A stretch of DNA of 64,000 bases from contig NZ_JACHIP010000001.1 in assembly GCF_014203275.1 (NCBI RefSeq), positions 434,001 to 498,000 of the forward strand, in the 5' to 3' direction. The notes under the pieces are model-generated. The model was not told where the DNA came from. It did no database searches and saw only the letters and a list, made by a program, of their open reading frames with translations. Every line of letters starts with the position of its first letter. The first letter of the stretch is position 1. The stretch is from Granulicella aggregans (GTDB lineage: Bacteria; Acidobacteriota; Terriglobia; Terriglobales; Acidobacteriaceae). Shown here piece after piece: positions 33,577 through 41,851 of this stretch. The position numbers and the translations under genes were made by a program.

Positions 33577-33672
33577 GGGACGCTTCTAGCGGCAGACTCC
33601 CGCTTTTGATCAAGTCCCACAAAAGTGGGAGATTTAAGCACTGATTTGCGTGAATCTGCGAAGATAGAGACT

Positions 33673-34857
33673 GTGAAGAACAAGAAGAAGCTAGCCATTT
33701 TAGGGTCGACGGGTTCCATCGGGACCAGCACCCTATCCATCGTCGAGAGCTTTCCGAATCGGTACGAGGTGGAGGCTCTTGTCGCAGGTAGAAATCACGC
33801 GGCGATCCTGTCGCAGTGTCTTCGCTGGAAGCCGAAGGTCGTCGCCGTCGCGACCGAAGAGCTCGCAGCAGAACTTTCCATCCAGCTTCGCGCCGCGGGC
33901 CAGACCGAGATGCAGGTCCTGTGGGGAACAGCGGGAGCCATCTACGCCGCAACGCTTCCCGAAGTGGACTTCGTCGTCTCCGCCATCGTGGGCGTCGCCG
34001 GGCTCGAAGCAACCTACGCAGCGGTCTGCGCTGGCAAAACGATTGGCCTGGCCAACAAGGAGTGCCTGGTCGCCGCCGGCGAGCTCATCATCGCCGCCGC
34101 CCGAACTCACGGTGCAGCGCTTATCCCCATCGACTCCGAACATAACGCCGTCCACCAGTGCATGCGCGGAGGCACCCACGCCGAGGTCCGTCAGATCTGG
34201 CTCACAGCATCGGGCGGCCCTTTCCGCAGCACCCCGGCCGTCGACTTCGAGACCATCACCCCGGCCCAAGCGCTGAAGCACCCCACATGGGTGATGGGCC
34301 AGCGCATCACCATAGACTCCGCCACCATGATGAACAAAGGCTTCGAGGTCATCGAAGCCTGCCGCCTCTTCCAGCTTCCGCCGGAAAAAGTTCGCGTCAC
34401 CGTCCATCCGCAGTCCACCATCCATTCACTGGTCGAGTTCGTCGACGGCAGCATCCTGGCACAGCTCTCCGTCACCGACATGCGCCTGCCCATCCTCTAC
34501 GCCCTGGCGTATCCGGAACGCGTGCCCTCCGACCTCACCTTCGACCTGGCCAGCCTGAGCTACCTCAACTTTTCTCCGCCTGATCTCGACCGCTTCCCCT
34601 GCCTGCGCCTTGCCTACGAGGCCGCCGCCGTGGGCGGATCATCCTGCGTTGCCCTGAACGCAGCTGACGAAATAGCCGTAGCCGCGTTCCTAAAGGGGGA
34701 GATCCCCTTCATGGGCATCCCGCGTACAATCGAAAAGGTGATGACGGAGACTCCTGCAACCCATCCCGCATCGATCGCCGAGGTTCTCGCGGTCGACGAA
34801 TGGGCCCGGACATACGCCACGGGAGTCGTTCAAAGCTACAGGGCTGTTCGCGTCTGA
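33673..34857 (+). CDS. dxr: 1-deoxy-D-xylulose 5-phosphate reductoisomerase
   Basis: Dxr (IspC) converts 1-deoxyxylulose 5-phosphate to methylerythritol 4-phosphate with NADPH, the first committed step of the MEP isoprenoid pathway. The protein has LAILGSTGSIGTSTL (NADPH site), GLANKECLVAAGE, PIDSEHNAVHQC (metal-binding Asp and Glu), TASGGPF and the catalytic-loop HPTWVMGQRITIDSATMMNKGFEVIEA. I chose the GTG at 33673, giving 394 residues, the family's usual length; the frame is open from a GTG at 33625. It lies between cdsA and rseP. Confidence 0.95.
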   Translation: MKNKKKLAILGSTGSIGTSTLSIVESFPNRYEVEALVAGRNHAAILSQCLRWKPKVVAVATEELAAELSIQLRAAGQTEMQVLWGTAGAIYAATLPEVDFVVSAIVGVAGLEATYAAVCAGKTIGLANKECLVAAGELIIAAARTHGAALIPIDSEHNAVHQCMRGGTHAEVRQIWLTASGGPFRSTPAVDFETITPAQALKHPTWVMGQRITIDSATMMNKGFEVIEACRLFQLPPEKVRVTVHPQSTIHSLVEFVDGSILAQLSVTDMRLPILYALAYPERVPSDLTFDLASLSYLNFSPPDLDRFPCLRLAYEAAAVGGSSCVALNAADEIAVAAFLKGEIPFMGIPRTIEKVMTETPATHPASIAEVLAVDEWARTYATGVVQSYRAVRV

Positions 34858-34916
34858 GTTGCATCACGAGTAGCTGGCAAGGGCTTCCACTCCGGAAGCC
34901 AGAGGTTTAACTTTTT

Positions 34917-36275
34917 ATGGTCACTGTCGTTGAGCTGTTAGTCGTTCTTGGAATAATGGTGCTGGTGCATGAGTTTGGGCACTTCGCCGTCGCCAAGCTT
35001 TGCGGTGTTCGCGTCGAAACCTTCGCCATCGGCTTCGGTAAAAAGATCGTCGGCATCCGTCGCGGCGGCACCGACTACCAGATCAACGTCCTTCCGCTCG
35101 GCGGCTACGTCAAGATGTCCGGGGACACGCCCGGCGAAGCCCCCAGCGGCGACCCCGGCGACTTCAACGCACACCCTCGCTGGCAGCGCATGCTGATCGC
35201 GCTCGCCGGCCCGGTCGCGAACTTCATCCTCGCGGTCTTCATCCTGACCATCGTCGCGATGTTCCACCACGAGATCGACGACTACCTCTCCGGCCCCGCT
35301 ATCAACGACTACACCGTCCGCGACACCCCCGCAGCAAAGGCCGGCATCGGCCCTGGCGACCGTATCGTCCATTATGTGGATGTCGACAACCCGGACTGGG
35401 AAGCTATCGCGATGCGGTCGCTGTTAAACATGAACCGCAATGTTCCCTTCTCGTACATTCACGACGGGAAACAGGTCGACACCACCATCCAGGTAGCCGC
35501 CACCGAAGCCGACGCTTCGTCGGGCGACATCATCGGCCTGCTGCAGCACCTCGGCGTCGTGCCACGCGCGCAGAACATGCCCGTCACGGTCGTAGAAGTT
35601 GTTCCGAACATGCCTGCCGCGAAGGCTGGCCTGAAGCCGGGCGACCAGATCGTCTCCATCGATGGTGTGGAGGTCCACAGCGTCTCCATGCTGCTCGCCT
35701 ACATGCAGGACGAGAAGGGCAAGCCCGCTCAGTTGGCGATCCTGCGCAACGGCGCGTCGCAGATTCTGCCCGTCACTCCGGAGCAAACCACCTCTGACGG
35801 CACCAAGGGCTACCGCCTCGGTTTCACCTTCGTCCGCCCCCCGGTCCACGTCGATCGCCTGCCCTTTGGCCCCGCTGTCGCCGAGTCCTCGCAGGAGAAC
35901 CTGAAGTCCGCCCTGATGATCCGCGATGTGCTGAAGGGCATGGCCCAGCGCCGCGTCTCACCAAAGTCTCTGCAAGGTCCCATCGGCATAGGCCAGCAGG
36001 TCGGCATGGCCGCCCGCGACAGCATCTGGACGCTGCTACGCCTGATGGCGATGATCTCGATCAACCTGGGCATTTTCAACCTGCTACCCATTCCGATCCT
36101 CGACGGCGGCATGATCCTCTTTCTGCTCATCGAGTCGGCCATGCGACGCGACATCAATCAGCAGTTGAAAGAGCGCGTCTACCAGGTGGCCTTCGTCTGC
36201 CTGCTGGTCTTCGCGGTGATGGTGATCTTCAACGACGTTACGAAGCTGCCACTGTTCAGCAAGCTCAAGCCCTAA
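34917..36275 (+). CDS. rseP: RIP site-2 metalloprotease (RseP)
   Basis: RseP is an inner-membrane zinc protease that cuts anti-sigma factors and signal-peptide remnants inside the membrane. The 452-residue protein has the zinc motif HEFGH (residues 18-22) in the first helix and the second zinc ligand in PIPILDGGMIL (around residue 395). Between them are two PDZ-like domains (about 120-200 and 210-290; AKAGIGPGDRIVHY and AKAGLKPGDQIVSIDGVEV). Four transmembrane helices are expected. It is the third gene of cdsA-dxr-rseP. The ATG at 34917 places HEFGH in the usual position. Confidence 0.96.
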   Translation: MVTVVELLVVLGIMVLVHEFGHFAVAKLCGVRVETFAIGFGKKIVGIRRGGTDYQINVLPLGGYVKMSGDTPGEAPSGDPGDFNAHPRWQRMLIALAGPVANFILAVFILTIVAMFHHEIDDYLSGPAINDYTVRDTPAAKAGIGPGDRIVHYVDVDNPDWEAIAMRSLLNMNRNVPFSYIHDGKQVDTTIQVAATEADASSGDIIGLLQHLGVVPRAQNMPVTVVEVVPNMPAAKAGLKPGDQIVSIDGVEVHSVSMLLAYMQDEKGKPAQLAILRNGASQILPVTPEQTTSDGTKGYRLGFTFVRPPVHVDRLPFGPAVAESSQENLKSALMIRDVLKGMAQRRVSPKSLQGPIGIGQQVGMAARDSIWTLLRLMAMISINLGIFNLLPIPILDGGMILFLLIESAMRRDINQQLKERVYQVAFVCLLVFAVMVIFNDVTKLPLFSKLKP

Positions 36276-36303
36276 GGCATCACCAAAATCCTAACCTTGT
36301 CCT

Positions 36304-36355
36304 CCTTCGCAGATAGGATCATAGCCTCATCGTGATCCTATCTGCGAAGGATCTG
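36304..36355. terminator. Perfect 18-base hairpin between rseP and the DHH gene (also repeat family A ends)
   Basis: The arms 36304-36321 (CCTTCGCAGATAGGATCA) and 36333-36350 are exact reverse complements around an 11-base loop, followed by ATCTGCTTTTT. It lies between the stops of two convergent genes and may terminate both. The outer parts match the spacer element near 1770, so this is also a copy of a dispersed element. Confidence 0.85.
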
Positions 36356-36367
36356 CTTTTTGGGGGG

Positions 36368-37354
36368 TTACGAGACCTCAGCCGCCTTCAACTCCGCCGC
36401 AACCTCAGCCGCAGCCGCCCTAGCCTCCGCCTCCTGCTCCGGCTTGAAGCTAATGGCTCCCACACGCGCATGCCCGCCTCCGCCATACCGCTCGCAGATC
36501 GCGGCCAGATTCACCAGGTGGTCCGGCGACAGCTTCGTCCACGGATTCGTCCCCACCGAGATCTTCGTCCTGAACGACGACTTACTCAGCCCCACCACAT
36601 ACGTCGCCTCGGGATGCAGATAGTACGGGATGAACTTGCTGTATCCCTCCGTCGGCTGGTCGGTGATGTCGAAGGTCAACACGCTCTTCTCAACAGTCGC
36701 ACGATCGCGAATCAGATCGATCGCACCCAGATGCTGCTGCATCAGAGGTCCTAACGCTTCCTGCATAAATGGCATGTCGACAATCTGCTGCAATGGCAAC
36801 TGAGTCAGCAGCGGAATCAGTTTGGGGATGATCGTCTCATCAGGCGAGCTCTCAATCACCAAGGTCAATTTCATCGCCGGCTCCGCCATCTCGACCGCAG
36901 ACTGCGCGCTCTCGTACTTCGCCCCGTCGACGATGTTCGCCCAGTAGATCAACTCCTTGAGCGGAGCGATATCGAATCCGAAATTAGTCGACGCAATATG
37001 CGCGATAAACCCGGTACAGGACACATAGTTGGGATCGAAGAACTGCCGCATCTTCTGCGATCCATCGGCCTGCCCTGCTTCAAAGTGAGCTTTGTACTCC
37101 GGCGTGAGAAACGCGCTCTGGTGATGGTCAAACCACCACGTCAGCTTCGGCGAAGGCGCGTACTTGAAGTCGACGATCGCGTTCTCATCGCCCGTGAACT
37201 CGTCTTCGCTCACCACGCCGTTCGCCTTGTGAACCAGCCCTTGGTAGGAGAAGCTGTCAACGGTGCGGATGCACTCACGATGGAAGCGCGTGAAGAGCGA
37301 CGCGGAGCAGGCTCCGTCGAAGCAATGATCGTGATAGAAAACCTGGCAATTCAA
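36368..37354 (-). CDS. DHH-family phosphoesterase
   Basis: This 328-residue protein has the DHH superfamily layout. The N-terminal metal site is YHDHCFDGAC and DFKYAPSP, the DHH motif is WWFDHHQSAF (around residue 80), and the C-terminal DHHA1 substrate domain ends with ERYGGGGHARVGAISF. The family includes oligoribonuclease/pAp phosphatase (NrnA), cyclic-dinucleotide phosphodiesterases and exopolyphosphatase. No extra sensor domain is present, so the substrate is uncertain. The start is TTG at 37354, with AAGGAAG about seven bases before it; the DxD motif follows within ten residues, which argues against a later start. Confidence 0.82.
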   Translation of the reverse strand: MNCQVFYHDHCFDGACSASLFTRFHRECIRTVDSFSYQGLVHKANGVVSEDEFTGDENAIVDFKYAPSPKLTWWFDHHQSAFLTPEYKAHFEAGQADGSQKMRQFFDPNYVSCTGFIAHIASTNFGFDIAPLKELIYWANIVDGAKYESAQSAVEMAEPAMKLTLVIESSPDETIIPKLIPLLTQLPLQQIVDMPFMQEALGPLMQQHLGAIDLIRDRATVEKSVLTFDITDQPTEGYSKFIPYYLHPEATYVVGLSKSSFRTKISVGTNPWTKLSPDHLVNLAAICERYGGGGHARVGAISFKPEQEAEARAAAAEVAAELKAAEVS

Positions 37355-37449
37355 AATGTCTTCCTTCCCATCTCACATCCTCCAGCCCGAGTGAACGGTT
37401 GCAAGCCGGGATGCGTATACACTCCCATCATCATAAGGAAGAGAAGACC

Positions 37450-38544
37450 TTGAGCGAAGAAGTCATCCTGCAAGACAGCAATGCTGCCCCCATTATGCCC
37501 GTCCAGGAACAGACCGAAGTGGCTTCCGGCGACGCATTTACTGCGCCCGAACCACTGCACCGCCCCATCTGGCACCAGATTCTGTTCGGCCCCTCGGGAC
37601 TGCGTCCGGGCTGGGGACTTCTGCTCTTCATCGCTTTGATCATCGGACTCTCGGCGACCACAGGTGCCATCGTCCACAAGTTCCATCACCCTGCAAAGGC
37701 AGCCGCCCCGCATAGCGGCACGGTCGTCCCGCAGAGCGCCGAATCGTCGCTGATCACCGAGGGAATCTCGTTCTCGCTGGTCGCGATCGCTACCTGGATC
37801 ATGGGCCGGGTAGAGAGCCGCCCCGTCGGCACTTACGGCTTCGGCGGCAGCCGCAAGGTCGTTCCCTTCCTCGCCGGGCTGGCGTGGGGAGCGGTCTTCC
37901 TCTCGATACTCGTCGGCGCGCTCTGGAAGGCAGGCCTGCTCGTCTTCGATGGCCGGCTGCTGCAGGGGCCGACCATCCTGCGGGATGGCGCGATCTGGGC
38001 GCTGGGCTTCCTGCTTGTTGGCCTCTTTGAGGAGTACCTTCTGCGCGGCTATCTCCAGATCACGCTCTCACGCGGTCTGGCTTCGATTTACAACATGCTC
38101 TTCGACACTACTCATGGCGAGGCTCTGGGCTTCGGAACCGCCGCCGTGATCCTCTCCTTCGTCTTCGGCCTCGGGCATGGCAATAATCCTGGGGAATCGC
38201 CCATCGGCCTGCTCTCCGCCGGGCTCATTGGCCTGATCTTCTGCCTCACACTCTGGCGTACGGGTTCGCTATGGTGGGCGCTCGGCTTCCATGCCTCGTG
38301 GGACTGGGCGCAGTCCTTCCTCTTCGGCGTGGCCGACAGCGGCACCATAGTGGAGGGCCATCTGTTCGCAAGCCACCCGGTCGGCAAGGTCCTTATGAGT
38401 GGCGGAGCGACCGGCCCGGAGGGCAGCATCTTTATCCTGCCGTTGCTTGTGGTCGTCACCGGCGCCGTCTTCCTGACGCTTCCATCACAGCGGGCATCCG
38501 CCTCAGCAGCTCTCTCCACTGAACCCGCAACCTCGGCCCCATAG
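37450..38544 (+). CDS. CPBP-family intramembrane protease (CAAX-like)
   Basis: The protein of about 364 residues has several transmembrane helices and the CPBP/Abi protease motifs: LVGLFEEYLLRGYLQ (glutamate pair and arginine), then FVFGLGHGNNPGES and WWALGFHASWDWAQSF. These belong to glutamic-type intramembrane proteases related to CAAX processing enzymes. The long cytosolic N-terminus (about 50 residues) is not part of the domain. I favour TTG at 37450 with GGAAGAG upstream; ATG at 37411 gives 13 more residues, HHH-rich and less likely. The substrate is unknown. Confidence 0.8.
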   Translation: MSEEVILQDSNAAPIMPVQEQTEVASGDAFTAPEPLHRPIWHQILFGPSGLRPGWGLLLFIALIIGLSATTGAIVHKFHHPAKAAAPHSGTVVPQSAESSLITEGISFSLVAIATWIMGRVESRPVGTYGFGGSRKVVPFLAGLAWGAVFLSILVGALWKAGLLVFDGRLLQGPTILRDGAIWALGFLLVGLFEEYLLRGYLQITLSRGLASIYNMLFDTTHGEALGFGTAAVILSFVFGLGHGNNPGESPIGLLSAGLIGLIFCLTLWRTGSLWWALGFHASWDWAQSFLFGVADSGTIVEGHLFASHPVGKVLMSGGATGPEGSIFILPLLVVVTGAVFLTLPSQRASASAALSTEPATSAP

Positions 38545-38547
38545 ATC

Positions 38548-38620
38548 CGTCATCTCGACCGAAGCCTCTCGCAGTCTTATCGCGGGAGGCGCAGTGGAGA
38601 GACCCAGCATTTCGCCTTGC
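38548..38620. repeat. REP-like hairpin element, family C copy 2
   Basis: This copy begins CGTCATCTCGACCGAAGCC and has arms GCCTCTCGC (38564-38572) and GCGGGAGGC (38582-38590), one mismatch, then GCAGTGGAGAGACC and ATTTCGC. It matches the element at 16186-16260 almost throughout. It lies just after the CPBP gene. Confidence 0.75.
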
Positions 38621-38652
38621 CTAGTCCAATCCAGACGACAGCCATATAGACT

Positions 38653-41274
38653 TTGGCTAAGCCCATGGACTCCAACTCACGCGCTCAAGACCTTCCTGCC
38701 TCCAACAGAATCTCGCCGCGCAAGCCCCGCCGCGCGAAGCTCTGGCTCACAGGCTTCGCCGTCCTCCTCATTCTCCTCGTGATCCTTGGAGTCTGCGGCT
38801 TCTTCTACGGGCGTCACTGGATGCAGGCCGCACTGCACGACAGCCTCCCGCAGGTCGACGGCCAGCTTGCCGTCACCGGCCTCTCCGCGCCTGTCACCGT
38901 GGCGCGCGACGCCCACGGCGTCCCCCACATCACCGCCGCCACCGTCGAAGACCTCGTCTTCGCCCAGGCCTACATCACCGCCAGCGACCGCCTCTGGCAG
39001 ATGGACGCTCTGCGCCGCCACGCCGGCGGCACCCTCGCCGAGATCCTCGGCAGCGGCCTCGTCGAGCACGACACCATGCAGCGAACCCTGCAACTTCGCG
39101 CCGCCGCCGACCGCGCCCTCGCCGTCCTTCCCGCAGACCAGAAACACTGGCTCGACATCTATGCCAGCGGCGTCAATGCCTCCATCGCCGCCCAGCACGA
39201 TCACCTCCCAATCGAGTTCAAGATACTCCGTTACACGCCCGAACCCTGGACGCCGCGCGACTCCCTGCTCGTCGGCATCGCGATGTTCCAGGACCTCACC
39301 ACCACCTTCCCCGATGAACTTGACCGCGAAGCCCTTTCGGCAAAGCTTTCGCCTGACCTCCTTGCCGACCTCTACCCTGTCGGTTCCTGGCGCGACCATC
39401 CCGTCGGTCAGCCCACCGTCGATCTCACTGCCCCGCAGCCCGAGATCGAGCAGGTCCCGCTCGACGAGTCGCAAAGCAAGCTGAACTTCCCAAAACAATT
39501 CGAAGACCACCTCCGCGACCTTCAACACGCGAAGGCCACGCTCGCCCAGGTGTCCGCCCGTTACGCCTGCGAGGGTTGCATCTCTGGCTCGAACGGATGG
39601 GCCGTCTCCGGAGCAAAGACCGCCTCCGGCAAGCCGCTGCTCTCGAGCGACATGCACCTCTCACACAACGTCCCTGGCATCTGGTACATGGCCAGCCTCG
39701 AATCGGGCAGCTTCCACGTCTCCGGCGTCACCCTCCCCGGAACGCCCTTCGTCATCGTCGGCCACAACCAGCACATCGCCTGGGGGTTCACCAACCTCGG
39801 CGCGAAGGTGCAGGACCTCTACGTGGAACAGACTCGCGGCACCGGCTCGAGCGCGGAGTTCCAGGCTGCCGACGGAAGCTGGCATCCTCTGCTGCACCAG
39901 TCCGAAGTCATCAAGGTAAAGGGCGGCAAGGACATCGACCTCGATGTCTCGCTGACCCAGCACGGCAACGTAGCAACGCCCATCCTCTCGCCCATCTATC
40001 CGCACGATAAGCGGTCCGTCGCCCTGCGCTGGACCCTCTATGATCCCGCCAACGTCACCTCGCCCTTCTATGCGATCAACTCCGCCAGCGACTGGAAGAG
40101 CCTGTGTGCCGCCACCTCACTCTTTGGCGGTCCAGCGCAGAACTTGCAGTACGCCGACGACCAGGGCCACATCGGCTATCACGCCATCGGTCGCGTACCG
40201 GTGCGCGGCTCCATGACTACTCCTACGCTGCTAAGCCCGGTTCCCACCGACGGCCGCGACCTCCTCGGCGAATGGGCCGGCTACATCCCCTTCGACGCTA
40301 TGCCGCAGTCTTACGATCCCCCCGGCGGCATCGTCGCCACGGCAAACTCCCGCGTTACCCCGGATGGTTATCCATTCCCCCTCACCCTCGACTGGGCCGA
40401 GCCGTACCGCAACGAACGCATCTGGAAGGTCCTGCAGGCGAAGTCCGGCCTTGTTCCTGCGGACATGCTTATCCTTCAGACCGACGTCTACTCCGATTTC
40501 GATAAGGTCGTCGCCCAGCGTCTCGCCTACGCCATCGACCACGCCAACGTCGACGCAAATCACGACGCCGCCCGGGCCAAGCGCCTGCATAAAGCCGCCG
40601 ACATCCTCCGCATCTGGGATGGCACCGTGGCCATCGACAGCTCCGCCGCCGCCATCACCGACAGCGCACGCCGCGCCTTCCTGCGGCTTGTCCTCGGCTC
40701 AAAGCTCGGCATCACAGATGACGTGGCCCTTAGCCTGGGCAAAGACAACCCAGTCAATCTCTATAGCTGGGGTGAGAGCTTATACGCAGAGGAACAGATC
40801 ATCGTCCACCAGCCCGCGCGCTGGCTTCCCGCAAAGTACGCGGACTGGAATGCCCTGCTCACCGCCGCCGTCGAAAAGGGCCTGGCCGACGCCAAGGCCC
40901 CCTCGGACCTCGAGAAGTGGCACTACGGCAATGTCCGTCCCGTCGATATAGAGCACCCCATCCTTTCGCAGTCCCCTGCGCTTCGCCTGGTCCTCGGCAT
41001 GCCTGTCGGCACGGGCGTGCAGCCGCAGAGCGGCGATAGCTCGACGATCAAACAGGTAGGCCGCAAGTTCGGGCCATCCGAGCGCCTGACGGTCGACTTC
41101 GGCGATCTCGACCACTCCACCCTGAACGTCGTGCTCGGCGAATCTCCCAATCCTGAGAGCCCATGGTTTATGGACCAGTGGCCTGGCTGGTACCACGGCA
41201 CGACCTTGCCGATGCCGTTCTCGCAGGCGGCAACTTCCGCAGCGACAGCACACACGCTGACGCTGGTGCCGTAA
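38653..41274 (+). CDS. Penicillin acylase-family N-terminal nucleophile hydrolase
   Basis: The 873-residue protein is a secreted or membrane-anchored Ntn hydrolase (peptidase S45 family), related to penicillin G acylase and acyl-homoserine-lactone acylases. A basic segment and a hydrophobic helix lie at residues 27-52. The alpha part starts GVPHITAATVEDLVFAQAY. Autocleavage should occur before Ser313 in GSNGWAVSG, making Ser313 the catalytic N-terminus of the beta chain; SDMHL and HNQHIAWGFTN follow as expected. The substrate could be acyl-homoserine lactones or other amides. The frame opens with TTG at 38653; ATG at 38665 is an alternative. Confidence 0.88.
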   Translation: MAKPMDSNSRAQDLPASNRISPRKPRRAKLWLTGFAVLLILLVILGVCGFFYGRHWMQAALHDSLPQVDGQLAVTGLSAPVTVARDAHGVPHITAATVEDLVFAQAYITASDRLWQMDALRRHAGGTLAEILGSGLVEHDTMQRTLQLRAAADRALAVLPADQKHWLDIYASGVNASIAAQHDHLPIEFKILRYTPEPWTPRDSLLVGIAMFQDLTTTFPDELDREALSAKLSPDLLADLYPVGSWRDHPVGQPTVDLTAPQPEIEQVPLDESQSKLNFPKQFEDHLRDLQHAKATLAQVSARYACEGCISGSNGWAVSGAKTASGKPLLSSDMHLSHNVPGIWYMASLESGSFHVSGVTLPGTPFVIVGHNQHIAWGFTNLGAKVQDLYVEQTRGTGSSAEFQAADGSWHPLLHQSEVIKVKGGKDIDLDVSLTQHGNVATPILSPIYPHDKRSVALRWTLYDPANVTSPFYAINSASDWKSLCAATSLFGGPAQNLQYADDQGHIGYHAIGRVPVRGSMTTPTLLSPVPTDGRDLLGEWAGYIPFDAMPQSYDPPGGIVATANSRVTPDGYPFPLTLDWAEPYRNERIWKVLQAKSGLVPADMLILQTDVYSDFDKVVAQRLAYAIDHANVDANHDAARAKRLHKAADILRIWDGTVAIDSSAAAITDSARRAFLRLVLGSKLGITDDVALSLGKDNPVNLYSWGESLYAEEQIIVHQPARWLPAKYADWNALLTAAVEKGLADAKAPSDLEKWHYGNVRPVDIEHPILSQSPALRLVLGMPVGTGVQPQSGDSSTIKQVGRKFGPSERLTVDFGDLDHSTLNVVLGESPNPESPWFMDQWPGWYHGTTLPMPFSQAATSAATAHTLTLVP

Positions 41275-41279
41275 ATCGG

Positions 41280-41819
41280 ATGTCCTGCGTAGTCTCAGTA
41301 AGCCTTAGTGGCAAACACACCTTCAGCAAGCAGGGCGTGGACCGGATCGCTCTCCTGACCGGCCTCGGCGTTGAAGGCGATGCGCACTGCGGCGCTCTGG
41401 TAAAGCATCGTTACCACCTAAGAAAAGATCCGACGCGGCCTAACCTCTGCCAGGTGCACCTCATCCACTCAGAGCTGTTCGAGGAACTCGCCTCGAAAGG
41501 CATCGTCATCGCCGCCGGAGATATGGGCGAGAACATCACCACCTCCGGCCTCGACCTGCTAGGCCTGCCAACCGGCGCGCACCTGAAGATCGGCAATGAC
41601 GCGGTCGTCGAGGTCACCGGTCTCCGCAACCCCTGCGTTCAGATGAACGATCTACGGCCCGGCCTGATGCAGGCAGTGATCGAGCGAGTGCCCGGCAGTA
41701 AGCCGCGTATGAAGGCAGGCATCATGGGCATCGTCGTCGCGGGCGGCGTGGTGCGGCCCAGCGACACCATCCATGTGGAACTGCCACCGCAACCCTGGCG
41801 TCCCATGGCATGCGTGTAA
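41280..41819 (+). CDS. MOSC domain protein
   Basis: This 179-residue protein is a stand-alone MOSC domain, as found at the C-terminus of molybdenum-cofactor sulfurase and in YiiM-type proteins. Motifs include GLGVEGDAHCG, RQVHLI-like LCQVHLIHSELFEEL, GDMGENITTSGLDL and EVTGLRNPCVQM, with the conserved cysteine in NPC. Its partner enzyme is unknown. I chose the ATG at 41280, five bases after the acylase stop; the frame is open further upstream inside the acylase gene. Confidence 0.85.
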   Translation: MSCVVSVSLSGKHTFSKQGVDRIALLTGLGVEGDAHCGALVKHRYHLRKDPTRPNLCQVHLIHSELFEELASKGIVIAAGDMGENITTSGLDLLGLPTGAHLKIGNDAVVEVTGLRNPCVQMNDLRPGLMQAVIERVPGSKPRMKAGIMGIVVAGGVVRPSDTIHVELPPQPWRPMACV

Positions 41820-41851
41820 GAACCGCCCAAGACTGCGATACCCTTTGACTC

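Noticed and set aside
41434-41442. GCCTAAC in the MOSC gene as an attC end
   Set aside because: No matching GTTRRRY within 150 bases in the right layout, and it is inside a conserved gene. It shows the motif occurs by chance.
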